A DNA stretch of 64,000 bases from Tanypteryx hageni (Eukaryota > Arthropoda > Insecta > Odonata > Petaluridae): assembly GCA_028673005.1 (NCBI GenBank), contig CM054113.1, positions 213,023,504 through 213,087,503 of the forward strand, in the 5' to 3' direction. A model generated the notes under the pieces. It ran no database searches. It had not been told where the DNA came from and saw only the letters and a program-made list of their open reading frames with translations. Of the stretch, positions 44,290-54,852 are shown piece after piece. A program made the position numbers and the translations under genes. How positions within the stretch are numbered: the stretch's first letter is position 1; the number at the start of each line of letters is the position of its first letter.

Positions 44290-45102
44290 TCAAAAAATTA
44301 TAACAGAATTACCTTTTCTCTCAAGGAAAAGTTGCTCAACATTGGGAGCACTATTGTAATGACTCATCTCCCCATCCGTTATTGCCAGATATCTTTTTGG
44401 GAGGAAGATCCTTTTCTTCCCCCCATCTGGCATGACGATATTCGCTATAATCGCTGGTCCAAATCGGGTCGTCATTTTAGTGAATTCTTGAATTGGATAT
44501 GATGCACCCTCCTCCAAGTCGGTAATTTTTCCGAAACAAGTGTCCTCTTTTAAACTGTTAATTTTTGCTTTTAATGACTGCATCTAGAAGATAAATTGAA
44601 AAAGAAGTAAATATAAGAAGGGTTGATAAATAAAACAATATTTTTAAAAATCGTTTTTACCGGTATATCGAAGTGCTCAAACACGCTTGCATTATTTATA
44701 TAAAAGTTATTTCTAAATGGCCCAATAGGATGTTGTCGCTCATTGGGCCACAACGGCATCTCCTCATAACACGTAAGATCCATTCTATAAAGTAAGTAAA
44801 AATGCTTTGGTAATGACGATTTTTAAAACGTTTATTTAAAGCGTTTTAAAAAGAAAAATATAACTTACTGTTTGAGGCGGTGGTGGTATAGATGGAAGTA
44901 GTAGCGGCAGCGGTGATGGCGACGGTGGTAGCGGTGATGGCGACGGCGGTGTAAGTGGTGAAGAGAGCAGAAGGGAAAGTAAGGAAGAAGAGAGTGATGC
45001 TGGTTTGAACGAATAAGGGCACTGCGCGTCTTCGGTCCAACAGCTTGTGCAGAGGCAGAGATACTTGTTATGCTGGCAACAGGGGTGATAATAGCAGGCC
45101 AT
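44290..45102 (-). CDS. Cys-rich/LPKRY protein 3 (spliced)
   Basis: Exon 1 (44869-45102) starts MACYYHPCCQHNKYLCLC with the full C-x2-H-x4-H-x4-C-x-C-x2-C-W-x2-DAQCPY motif, then a Ser/Leu/Pro linker ending at a GTAAGT donor. The terminal exon (44290-44583, acceptor TTATCTTCTAG) reads YPIQEFTKMTTRFGPAIIA and KRIFLPKRYLAITDGEM. Joining them directly keeps the frame (about 175 residues). An additional possible exon at about 44660-44784 (MDLTCYEEMPLW) also has acceptor and donor dinucleotides but does not fit the exon 1 phase. The promoter region is replaced by LINE C at 45113. Confidence 0.55.
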
Positions 45103-45117
45103 TTTAAAAATCTCCGA

Positions 45118-45186
45118 TAGGAGGAGACGAAGTTCCGGCAAGTGGTATCGAAAGCCATTACAGTTCCATTGAATTATTTTATTCAT
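45118..45186 (-). pseudogene. LINE C ORF2, endonuclease N-terminus only
   Basis: MNKIIQWNCNGFRYHLPELR at 45186 followed by LLLSE is the start of an APE endonuclease of I/Jockey LINEs. After that the frame runs without a stop into gene 3 (MACYYH...). No other endonuclease motif is present. Confidence 0.75.
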
Positions 45187-45210
45187 TTTCTGAGGATGAG
45201 ATTAGAGGGG

Positions 45211-46401
45211 TTACCTCTTTATTGTTAATTTTTTCCGGCCTTTCCCCCTTCCCGGCATCTTGAGGAATTTGATGCCGCTATCTGATAAGTAATCCATATC
45301 TTCTGGATTGGATGTGGAGGGCCTTATCAGCTTTGTATTTGGTTTTACAGGGGATTTATCCCCTGTTTTCTTAAAATCCTCTTTGGAAGCTGCTGGAGAC
45401 TTGCTCGCTTCCACTTCCATAGGACTCTCTTGCCTTTGTTTTTTGTAGCCTCCTTTTTGGCACTTTCCTTTGTTTTCCTTTCATCCTTATCTTTATTTTT
45501 TGATCTGTTTATGGGTGCTACCTCGTCTGTATGTGTAGCGATGGTACTCTTCTTAATTGGGGTGACTGCCACGGAAGCGAAAGACCTTCAAAAGACTGGA
45601 GCGACAAGCGTGCGGAACCTTTTCCTTGCTTCGAAATAAGACAGCTTGTCAAGAGTCTTCAGCTCCATTATCTTCTTTTCCTCCTTCAACTTCGGGCAGT
45701 CCCGTGAGAATGCCGGATGCGGACCATCGCAGTTCGCGCACGATACCATTGCTGCGCATTCTGCTCCATCGTGCATTTCCCGATTGCATCGGGGGCAAAC
45801 TGCTTTGCCCTTGCACCGTGGAGCAGTGTGTCCAAACCTTTGGCACTGAAAACAGCGCATAGGGTTTGGTATGTACGGCCGAACTGAACATGCCTCATAT
45901 CCAATCATGACCTTCTCTGGTAGCTTCTCGAGGGAGAACGTGAGAACCATCGAGGTGGTATTGACAACCTCACCGTTTCTCTTTGTGGTCAGTCTCCTGC
46001 AGTCGATGACCCCCTGTGAGGCCATCTCCCGCTTACACTCCTCGATTTCTACGTATAGAAGGTCATAATTGGATATGACCCCTTGACAAGTGTTGAGGGT
46101 TTTATGGGTCTCAACTGTAACCGGCATTTCTCCCAGCATGGAGATGTTTAAGATCTTCCTGCTTTGGGTCTCATTCATAGTGGTTATAAGAAGAGTACCA
46201 TCCCTAAGCTTCTTGACCGACTCTAGAGGTCCAGGCACCTGTACAGACAAAGACATATAGCAAGAAGGGAGACACTTTCGTGAAGGTCTCACCTTCTGTT
46301 GAACGTTTCATAATCAAATATTTTTTGCATGTAAACTCTATGTCTCCCCCGCCCGAGTCCGGACGGGATCTTTTTGGTGGCGGAGAAAGTTTTTCTGCCA
46401 T
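45211..46401 (-). pseudogene. LINE C ORF1, three CCHC zinc knuckles
   Basis: The frame at 46204-46401 gives the N-terminus (MAEKLSPPPKRSRPDSGGGD). After a shift, 45588-46292 carries the RRM-like region and three knuckles in tandem: CFQCQRFGHTAPRC, CPRCNREMHDGAEC and CANCDGPHPAFSRDC. After further shifts near 45575 and 45400 the Lys-rich tail ends at 45211. This gag-like RNA-binding protein with triple knuckles is typical of the I, Jockey and R1 groups. Three frame changes make it inactive. Confidence 0.8.
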
Positions 46402-47008
46402 CCAAGTAATTTATATTCATCCCCTGGTCTCCCCACCCACCACGGAGCCACAAATGGGACGCCGCACCACAAACTGATGCGGACGCCAGGGCTAACCAAA
46501 GGGATATAGCACCTCTGACATGGCTGCCTGCTTCAGGTCAGATCTCCAGTGCATGGGGTCTCCAAACCCATGCATCTTTGACCCCCCTACACAAACCCCC
46601 ATTGCCTTGGCACTCGCCAACCGAAACGCCAAGACGTGACGGCAAGCCGATTAATCGGGTGTGGCTAGCACCCGACTCCCGTTTACAGCGAATCAGAGGC
46701 CAAAGTGGTGTGTTGCTCCCTGTGCCCATCTTGGGCATCCGAAACCCAGACGGGGTCCAGGAAGCTCAACCACCAGGTACCTCTTCTCCCCCTTACGGGT
46801 CTCCACGCACGGCAAACACGCGGGTGGATCGACAGCCAGGTGACATGGCTGGACTCAGACAGCAGATCCACATACTGTCTGGAAGCTACCCTAAGCATAA
46901 AATGGGTTTTTAACGAGGTTGTCTCCTCGCCCATTGGTCGCCTCTTACGACCAGCAGAGGGGCTGCGGGAGTATTCTCAATCCCCCTACCCGCAGGGGGA
47001 GCTGTGAA
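46402..47008 (-). other. LINE C 5' leader
   Basis: GC-rich untranslated leader of LINE C; frames here on either strand have no protein features. CCCCTACCCGCAGGGG near 46982-46997 can form a short hairpin at the extreme 5' end. Confidence 0.6.
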
Positions 47009-47690
47009 AGGGTGTTTGCACGGGATTGACATAACTATAAATGAAGGTTTGAAAGGTATGGTTCAGGTTTTATTAGAAATCAACACAAATTTTGTAGAAA
47101 TGATTTATTTATTAATTTATTCGACAACGAAAAACGGGCAAGAATTATCCCCAAACATCCCGTATGGTCCGAACACTGAGGAATCTGCATAAACGGATAC
47201 ACGGACAGATTAATAGATAAGTAAATAAAAGGGTTACATCAATTAAAACGATAAATGCTATAACAATTCAACAGAAACTTCAACAATAAATTTCAACAAC
47301 AATGACTTCAACATTAAAATATAAGTAAAATAAAGAGTTGCATCAACAACAACTACTTCACAACAACAATAAATTTCAACATTAAAATCAACAGTAAATA
47401 CAATTATACCAAGCTAGGACGAATACAACAAAATAGAAAAGCAAAAATAGGTAAATTACAGACAAATTCAAGTAACCGTATCAATACTACACATTAATTA
47501 AAACATCAAAAGAAATACACAATAACGAATGCATTTTCATATCCCCTGTAATGTTGGGTTGCCGGTATTTGTCAGAGTTTGTATTATCGTGATTGGGAAA
47601 TATTCTTTAACTATGCATCATTACCGAGGCAGATTTTAAGAAAATGATGAGTGCCGCCCCATCTTTACCAAAAATAAAATTACTATTACT
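47009..47690. other. AT-rich spacer with CAA/CAACAATAAA runs
   Basis: Low-complexity A-rich sequence, with repeated TTCAACAATAAATTTCAAC-type strings at about 47265-47390. No gene seen. Confidence 0.5.
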
Positions 47691-47697
47691 CTATAAA

Positions 47698-47721
47698 GTA
47701 ACACACACAAACACACGCACA

Positions 47722-47808
<87 letters not shown>
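47698..47808. repeat. (CA)n-(TA)n microsatellite
   Basis: About 55 bases of CA repeats with a few CG variants, then about 50 bases of pure TA. Frames across it are meaningless. Confidence 0.95.
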
Positions 47809-47812
<4 letters not shown>

Positions 47813-47846
47813 GATACATAAAATGCATTCGGTTATAATTCCGCTG

Positions 47847-50800
47847 TTAAGAAGCGGATTTAAAACCGAATGGCAATGTTCTGTATTTACCGACTCGCCG
47901 CCTTTTTGTATATACAATTCTATAAATCTTCCTTTCCCCTCGCGTCACCACATCATGAAATTTTGTTCGGCGGATTTGTCGCGGAATATCAACAGTTACT
48001 GCAGGGGATCCATTCACAACCATCCCTTTAAGACTATCAAAACATATTGCATCTTTATTTGAACCATTTATGGCTATCCCTTTAACCTTGCATACAGTTT
48101 TCGTGGAACTTGGGTCACCGCCACAAACAGTTCTGTAGGCATAATTTTTTGGCCCACCCGACACAAATTCTGAAATGTATGAGCCCTTCCCATAAACCCC
48201 CAACTCATCGGTCATCTCACCTAAGAAGGTCCCCGTCGGTGGTGACCACTCACCCTCTTTCACCGTAAAAATAACACTGTCAGTGTCCCAATAGATCGCT
48301 CTCTCACCCGATTTCTCCAGATACTCGTATAAGACGAGTCTGGCGTGGGCGGTTGTATAGCAAGCTATCGGGACGCTAACATTCGGTGAGTTTTTTCTCC
48401 CCTCCAATCTGTCTACGCAATTGACGAAGACCGCGTCCTCGGTAATTGGTAGAATGCCTTGAACTTCAACATTTGGATCTGTCAATACTTTATAAAAGGT
48501 ATCAACATCATTGATTATTATTGTGCGGGCGAAGTCTTCCCTTTGGCCAAATTTACCCCAAAGAGAGTTTAATATCAACTTTGATATCGACCTCAATCCC
48601 GCGTTGAACCTTACCTCGTCATACTTTAACGTTATGCCCTCTTTTTCTTTCAAGTCCTCCAAATAGCGCGTCTTATCACTATCCGTGACGCATGCTTCCG
48701 GCCAGCCGCTAGCTTGTTGCTTTATTTTTAAGAAACAATTAATATACCCTGTGAAAAGTCCACCTTCGTCCTTCGAACGGTCATAGAGAGTGACTTTGTA
48801 GTTCCAAACCTCATGCATTTTCAAAATTTTATACCCTTTAGTTACTGCTTTTTTAATTTCGTCAGTGACCCAAGTCCCCACGAATTTCCTTTCACACTCA
48901 TCCTCATGCAGACATTCCCCTTGCACCTCACCCTCAGCACAACTCCTACACAATGGGAAAAGGAGCTTCCCATTTAATCTCACAGGTAAAACCGGATGGT
49001 ATATATCGCGCGGCGGCAGCACCGTGCATTTAAGAATCCCCTCACATTCGTTCAGCGGTGGACATTCTGCCCCAACGTGAATTTGCGGATGTCCTACCGG
49101 ATATTTCCGCCATTTGTTCACGAAGGGGTATAAGGAACAAACGTCTAAATATTTAATATTTTCCCCAGAACACGCGCGGTGATACAATTTCGCCGCGTTT
49201 GTTCGACCGCCAAAGAAAGCATCTCGAGGTTTGAGAGGTTTCTGGGCGGCATAGGGGTGATAATCTAGAAACTTTTTTACCTCCGGGTTCAATTGTAGAT
49301 ATTCTACGAACTTGCACTCCCACATCTCGATTAATGAACACCCACTTTTTAAAAGGTGCTCACGTCGGTATGTGGTGGCCTCGAACCTGGAACCCATTGT
49401 TTCATTTTGGTTGTTCGAAATAGGGGCATGACGGTTAGGGAAACAATCAGGGCACCCATGATAAAAGCAACCGTAAAATTCAAAAATTGTTACGGCGCCT
49501 TCACTCTCCAAATACCCATCGACTCTGTACCCTGCGTATTTTACTTCGCGACCGTTTGCAGCATGGTTAATTTTAATTTTCCGCTTCTGCTCCTCGGACA
49601 GCAACCACATAATTGCTACATGTGATTGCCTGTCTCGCCATCGGTAACCTCCAGAAGGCACAACACCTATGGTATTCTCCTTCAGGAAATTTCTCTTATA
49701 AGAGTCAAAGCCTCGGTGAAAGGGCGCACCTTTGTCAAATGATAAAATTGCCTGCTAAAGACGCAGCACGCGGCTCTTAGTATAGTTACATCATTGGAGC
49801 AATACTCCCTTAAATCCTTTTCAAAATGAAACAGTCTCAGACTGTGTATCGTACCATTTGTCAAAGACATCCCTTTCAGCGGTGGTCATCGTATCGTACC
49901 CGAAAGATTCCTTACCCGGAATCGCACCAACATACCCTCTGTTTTCCAATCTATTGAAAAAATGAGGGAAATACCCCTTTTTAATGTCTATATCTAAACT
50001 AAACGCCTTAGGTAATTTGGAGAGAGCCATGGGTAGGAAATTTAGAGAGTCTATAAACCTGAGATTTTGGACATCCATCGTTATAATTTTCGTTCCAGTC
50101 ATTATAACTTTGGGTGTCCATTTATTATTTTGAACCATATATTTCAAAAGGAAATGGCCGTCATACCCCTTCATGTTATGGGCAATGCAGATAATTTTCT
50201 TGAAATAGGTCCTCGGTAATGCTAAATATTTAAAGAAATCCCGAATAGGATCACATGTGTCAAAAATGTGTTGTCGAACACCACATGTTTGACACACATG
50301 ATCACTATTCATCACATCTGCGCAGTCAGAGCAGCTCTGCTGTGTAACGCACAAAACGGGGATGTGCTCGTATGCCCCGTTGTCGGTGGGCTTATCTTGT
50401 CGACATTCTAGATCGTAATAAATGTAGAGCACTTCATTTTTTTTTTCAGAATTCCCCGAATTGCGTTGCATAAAGCAGAGATGCCCCGGTAAACAAACCT
50501 TCCGACATACCGCACAATACGCCTCACCGCAGCGGTGCTTTTCGCCTCCAGTATTTGCTTTATACAGTTTATTACAACCCTGACAATATTTCCTGGATTT
50601 CATAGAGCACCGCCGTTTTTTTTATGGTTGCTTAGGCAAACCGTCCCAAAAAACCACCGATTGCATTCAACACATTTAAGTTTTTCAATATTTTCTGCAC
50701 ATTTGGGTTTCTCAAAACATCGGTCGCAAATGAGATCACATTTGTGCTCCTCTTTGTGATAATACGGCTTGTGGCATTCCCTACAGTAGTAGGAACATGA

Positions 50801-51868
50801 AAATGCACCCGTTAACGATGTTATCACGTTGAAATGCTGATTTTCAAAAATCAAATCGATATGCTGCCGCGGCTGACTTTCCGTAGACTTGGGACCCTCG
50901 AAAATGACATCCCGCCCCATTCTATCACCGAAAATTGTTAAGGAATAATTTTTTTTTAAATCTTGTACTTTTTTAATCTCGTCAATCCCTCCCCCATCAG
51001 TTAAATCAACCCCCGAATCCCTCATTAACGCGATTGCCCGCTCCCTCTGTAGATTACCCCATTTTTTATCTTTTTTAATAATGCCCCTTGATCCTCATGT
51101 AAGGATACGCCAACCGTGACAGCTCTAGCTAGGCATATGGTACCGTCGTCAGGTATCACGATTATGCTACGTTTTTTTGACAGAAGTCATTAAAATGCAT
51201 AGAATTTACATGTGTACGTCTCCCGCGGCCTAAAGGCTTATCAACGTGGCTAATTTCCACATTGATATGCCCAGCCGTTGCAAAGGAGTCGTTGCTTTGC
51301 ACAACGTTAGAAATAATTTTTAAAATGGCCTCGACATCCAATTGATCGGCCCTTCTAAAGGGGAGATGTGCCCGCTTTTCTGGTGTTATACTATTATAAA
51401 TAGCTAACCCTAGCCGATCGTTTCCCTTAGTACCGTCCTTAATAAAACCCACAATGTGGTTAAAGCACTTCTCCACCCAGACGATGGGGTTTTAATTCTT
51501 CGGGGACTTTTTGAGCGCCACCTCAATCACCCTCCCCCTCAGTTTAAATTTCTTAAAATAGTTTATCCTTTCTTTAACCAAACTAAAATGTCTACCTTGG
51601 GTGTCGTCGCCATCACTATCACCTTCACATGTTGTTTCATCGCCATCACTCCCGGTGCCAGCCTCATCCCTCGAGGACACAGCCGATGCCTCATCCCTCG
51701 AAGCCGCCGCCTCCTCCCCCGAAGCCACCGGCGCCTCCGTAGTGATGTTTTCCGACGACTCCGGAAACTTAACCCCATCTTGCCCTCCCTCCATCGGTTC
51801 TGTGGAGGCTGAACCACCGCCGCCAACACCGGCTTGAATGGCCCCGGCCGTAATTGCATCTGTCACAT
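47847..51868 (-). pseudogene. Protein-primed DNA polymerase B, full motif set with frame breaks (element 2)
   Basis: The minus-strand polymerase begins after the spliced leader and ends at 47847. Cys/His-rich N-terminal region: CSYYCRECHKPYYHKEEHKC and CVECNRWFFGTVC (50600-51025). Exonuclease domain (49821-50603): YYDLEC, IAHNMKGYDGHFLLKYM, then DLREYCSNDVTIL. Polymerase domain (47847-49661): YLDVCSLYPFVN (motif A), KLILNSLWGKFGQR (motif B) and YWDTDSVIF (motif C). All catalytic acidic residues are present. Breaks: a TAA at 51492, single-base changes near 51177, 51070, 50615, 49840 and 49730, four of them in A or T runs. It is clearly a different lineage from Polinton 1 PolB. Confidence 0.85.
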
Positions 51869-52522
51869 CTGTTAAACGAATTTTACGTTAACAAATTAAT
51901 TTGATAATAATAATAATATACACACACTTGTACAGCAACAAAAATAATGCTAATGATAATAATAATAATAACAATAAAACATCCACATTACCAGCCTTGG
52001 CCGCTTCCTCCGCCCTCACGCCGCCTTCAACGCTGCCGGTCGATGGTAGCTTTGGGTCGCTGCTGTCTCCACCTAATAAAATGAATTTCATGTTATTGTA
52101 CGATTCTTATAAATAATAATAATAATAATGATATCTGCCATCATCATCATCATAATCGTGATAAATGTTATGATCACAATACCTTGTTTGGCCCGGTTCT
52201 TTGCGGGCTCCTCCCCGCCCTCAACAGCACGACGTTTAGCGGCGCTGCAGCCACCATCGACCCCATCGATAACATCTCTCAGATGCTTGTTACCGTCGAT
52301 GATCGCCGCCGCTTCCGCATCTTCAACCGCATTCGCGCTCGGCTGACCTTGCTTATGAGCCTTTTTCGTCCCCCTTGCCACAAGGCGTTTCCGGGCCTCG
52401 TACATTTTCGTATAAGTACGACATACGCCGTACAGTGCTTCCTCTTCAAACCCTGCGCTTATAGCGAAGGCGACGAATTCCTTAGCCTTTTCTGCCACAA
52501 ATGATACACCCTTGCCCTCCAT
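51869..52522 (-). CDS. Spliced leader exons of element 2 PolB
   Basis: From ATG 52522, exon 1 (52183-52522) encodes a Lys/Ala/Glu-rich region (MEGKGVSFVAEKAKEFVAFA...). Intron 52073-52182 has donor GTATTG and acceptor TTTTATTAG. Exon 2 (51992-52072, GDSSDPKLPSTGSVEGGVRA) follows. Intron 51869-51991 has donor GTAATG and acceptor GTTTAACAG. The next exon starts DVTDAITAGAI and runs on toward the polymerase. Both joins keep one frame. Introns are unusual for a virus-derived polymerase gene. Splice sites are read from sequence only. Confidence 0.55.
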
Positions 52523-52597
52523 AGTTGCTTCGAGTATTCTGAAATGCGCCAGTCTAATACCTCAGCGGTAGTAACCAAATGCTGCTGGTGACGCTTG

Positions 52598-52604
52598 TTT
52601 TATA
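52598..52604 (-). promoter_or_regulatory. TATA box for element 2 PolB
   Basis: Minus-strand TATAAAA, about 75 bases upstream of the PolB ATG at 52522, on the PolB side of the repeat array. Confidence 0.45.
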
Positions 52605-52663
52605 CCGAATTTGGTGGGGTTGGTTTGGGATGGAGCGGCTTGTGGTATCTGGGGGAGGGCACA

Positions 52664-53460
52664 CGCGCAGTCGTTGAGATTTTTCGCCTAAATACGCTAA
52701 TGCCTTTGCGGTGTTGTGCAGCTGTTGGATCACTAGTTATGGTCAGGCATAAAAGACAGATTTAACGTTTCCGGAATCACCCTCCTACGCCGGATGCGAT
52801 TCTTTTAAAACATCCCAGCCATGGCTGCTTGTGAGATATGATGGCGGGTGGCGCGTGGTCGTTGAGATTATTCTCCTAATATACATCAATACCTTTGCTA
52901 TACGGCTGTGGCCGGACGCACAGCTGTTGCGACATTACTTATGGTGCCTGTAAAAGACACATTTTAAATATTACGTTTCCGGAACCATCCTCCCACGCCG
53001 GATGTGGTTCTTAAAAGCATTCCAGCATTCATCGCATCTAGCCATGGCTGCTTGTGAGCTCTGATGGAGGGAGGTGCATGGTCGTTGAGATTCTTCTCCT
53101 AAAATACGCAAAATATCTTTGCAATACGGCTGTGACCGGCTGTACAGCTGCTGCAACACTAGTTATGGTGTCTGTAAAAGACGCATTTAAAATATTACAC
53201 ACGCTTCCGGGGTGTGATTTTTTTTTTAAATATCCCAGCGTTTGATCGCGTCTAGCTTTGGCTGTTTATGTGATATGATGGTGGGATGCGCGTGGTCAGT
53301 GAGACCCTTTACCGTACGGTAGCGGCCATATTACACAGCCATTTTGTCATTAGTTACGGTTCGTAAAAGTCAGATTAAATTATTACCCACGCTACCGAAA
53401 AACACCCTCTCACGATGGATGCGGTTATTTAAAAGTCTATTTCTCGATGTCACTCTGCAC
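52664..53460. repeat. Four diverged ~190-225-bp tandem repeats in the divergent promoter
   Basis: The anchor GTCGTTGAGA (GTCAGTGAGA in the last copy) recurs at 52670, 52858, 53081 and 53295. Each copy then has ACTAGTTATGGT-like and GTAAAAGACxxATTTAAA-like blocks, CTTCCGGAA-like and CACGCCGGATG(C/T)G-like blocks, a Lys-codon-free stem-like TTTTAAAA, and CCATGGCTGCTTGTGAG. The array exactly fills the space between TATA boxes of the two divergent genes. Its place and repeat structure suggest an enhancer or replication-associated region, as homologous repeats serve in some large insect DNA viruses; this is inference. Confidence 0.75.
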
Positions 53461-53470
53461 CTTGGATATT

Positions 53471-53477
53471 TATATAA
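53471..53477 (+). promoter_or_regulatory. TATA box for the PC4-like gene
   Basis: TATATAA, about 155 bases upstream of ATG 53632, just after the last repeat copy. Confidence 0.45.
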
Positions 53478-53631
53478 GCGTAAAATTAAACATTCCACCC
53501 CATAGTTAGCGGTGTCGCAAGTGGGAGTTCTAAACACTATCCGCCTTTAAATACCCTACTATACAGCCTACGTTTTCATCACGACCGTCATTCTCTCTTG
53601 AGCTTGCGAGGAGTTAACATCGTGCTGTACA

Positions 53632-54537
53632 ATGGAGACTTCTGCCGCTTCTTCTTCCCCGGGAAGGTTTTCAAACTTTAACCCGACGAAAACCTTTAAA
53701 AGGTGCAAGCACCCAGTGAATCCTCGCGGAAATCTACTTCGAGAATTCGGACGTGGAAACTTCGGGAAGAGAGATTTCTACGCGTTATCAGAGGGCAGCA
53801 GCACGCCGAATAACACATCCTACGACAAGATGGACCGTCTCCGCGGCTACGAAAAGTCTTCGCTCGTAATGGCTGTAGAATACGCAATCAACGCATCAGA
53901 TACAAAGAAAGTGCGAATAGGGCTGGACTTTAAAAGCAATTTCAAACCCGTGGTCTTCCTAGGAAAGAACAACGCAAACGGTGTCTCGCTCTCGCCGATA
54001 CAGTGGAGGGGCTTGATGGGATATAATGATACGGTTATGTCTTTTATAAAGGGGGACTTGGGTGCAGAACGCCGGATATTGTATTTGACGACTTAAAATT
54101 AATATTCGCCGAACTATATGGGGAAAAAGTTGTCAAAATTATTAAAGAGGACAAATATAATGTGTGGTTGGGGAGTGCGTCATGGCTGGGCTTAACAACG
54201 ATGCAAAATTGCATCGAGCACGCCTTACATCGAGCACGCCTTACATCTGTGTGAGATATGGTATGACAGTGTTGTGCACCAGACTTTTGAAACAATCGTT
54301 CGCCAACTCAAAGAAAATGTAGTGGCCAAGTGCGATGGGTGCAGAGATGCGGCTTTAGAACATTCATGCAATGCAGCAGAAACTTATCAGAATGAACTCG
54401 AGAGCCTGAGTACGGTGCAAGACTATTTTGTGGGGTCCTGTGAAGATGACGGCTTTGATAATAAAAGGTTTCTGTATGAAATTGTTACATTTTGTAAAAG
54501 AAAATGCATTGGTTGTGCAACAGAGTTGTTATACTAA
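53632..54537 (+). pseudogene. PC4-like putative ssDNA-binding protein of element 2, two breaks
   Basis: From ATG 53632, a basic/Ser-rich head leads into KKVRIGLDFKSNFKPVVFLG and NGVSLSPIQWRGLMGYN, a clear PC4/Sub1-type strand-turn-strand with the (G)xSLxxxQWxxL helix start. The frame changes by one in a G run near 54055, and again where a 16-bp direct duplication (CATCGAGCACGCCTTA, about 54212-54243) occurs. The rest (54274-54537) ends with Cys pairs (KCDGCRDAALEHSC, CKRKCIGC). Read across the breaks it is about 300 residues. Related copies are at 24830 and 62739. It is divergent from PolB, so replication-linked ssDNA binding is plausible but inferred. Confidence 0.65.
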
Positions 54538-54633
54538 TTTGTGATTAGAAAATGCATAAGTTCTTTTATGTAATTGTATATAAGTGGTAATACAACCGTA
54601 ATGATAATGTTTAAATTGTATGCAACAATATTA

Positions 54634-54639
54634 AATAAA
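54634..54639 (+). terminator. Poly(A) signal for the PC4-like gene
   Basis: AATAAA about 97 bases after the stop at 54537. Confidence 0.5.
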
Positions 54640-54852
54640 AGTGTACAAAATACAAAAGTGTTATGCTTCTCATTTAAATAATACCATCCTATTCGGTATT
54701 TATTATAAGAGTTTCAAATAAGCATTCTATTTGCGGCGGGGAAAAACACCCAAATGTTCTTGCCCCTCACCACCGCACTCGAGTCGGGCATACTCTAACG
54801 CCACGAAACATCATCGTCAGTCTTCCGCCGCCCTCCGACGCGAGAACATCTG

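Larger units (their letters stand above)
45103..47008 (-). mobile_element. I/Jockey-like LINE C, 5' part only
   Basis: The element begins near 47008 (minus) with CCCCTGCGGGTAGGGG and CTGCTGGTCGTAAGAGGCGA, as in the 5' ends of arthropod I-group LINEs. A GC-rich leader follows, then ORF1 and the first codons of ORF2. It stops at about 45113, right against the Cys-rich gene 3. Losing the 3' end rather than the 5' end is not the usual LINE truncation, so a later deletion or rearrangement is likely. Confidence 0.7.

Noticed and set aside
47636..47917. Frames encoding Tyr-Ile and Thr-His repeats
   Set aside because: Translation of the CA/TA microsatellite.
51901..52116. Plus-strand frame rich in Asn
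   Set aside because: ATAAT repeat within a PolB leader intron.
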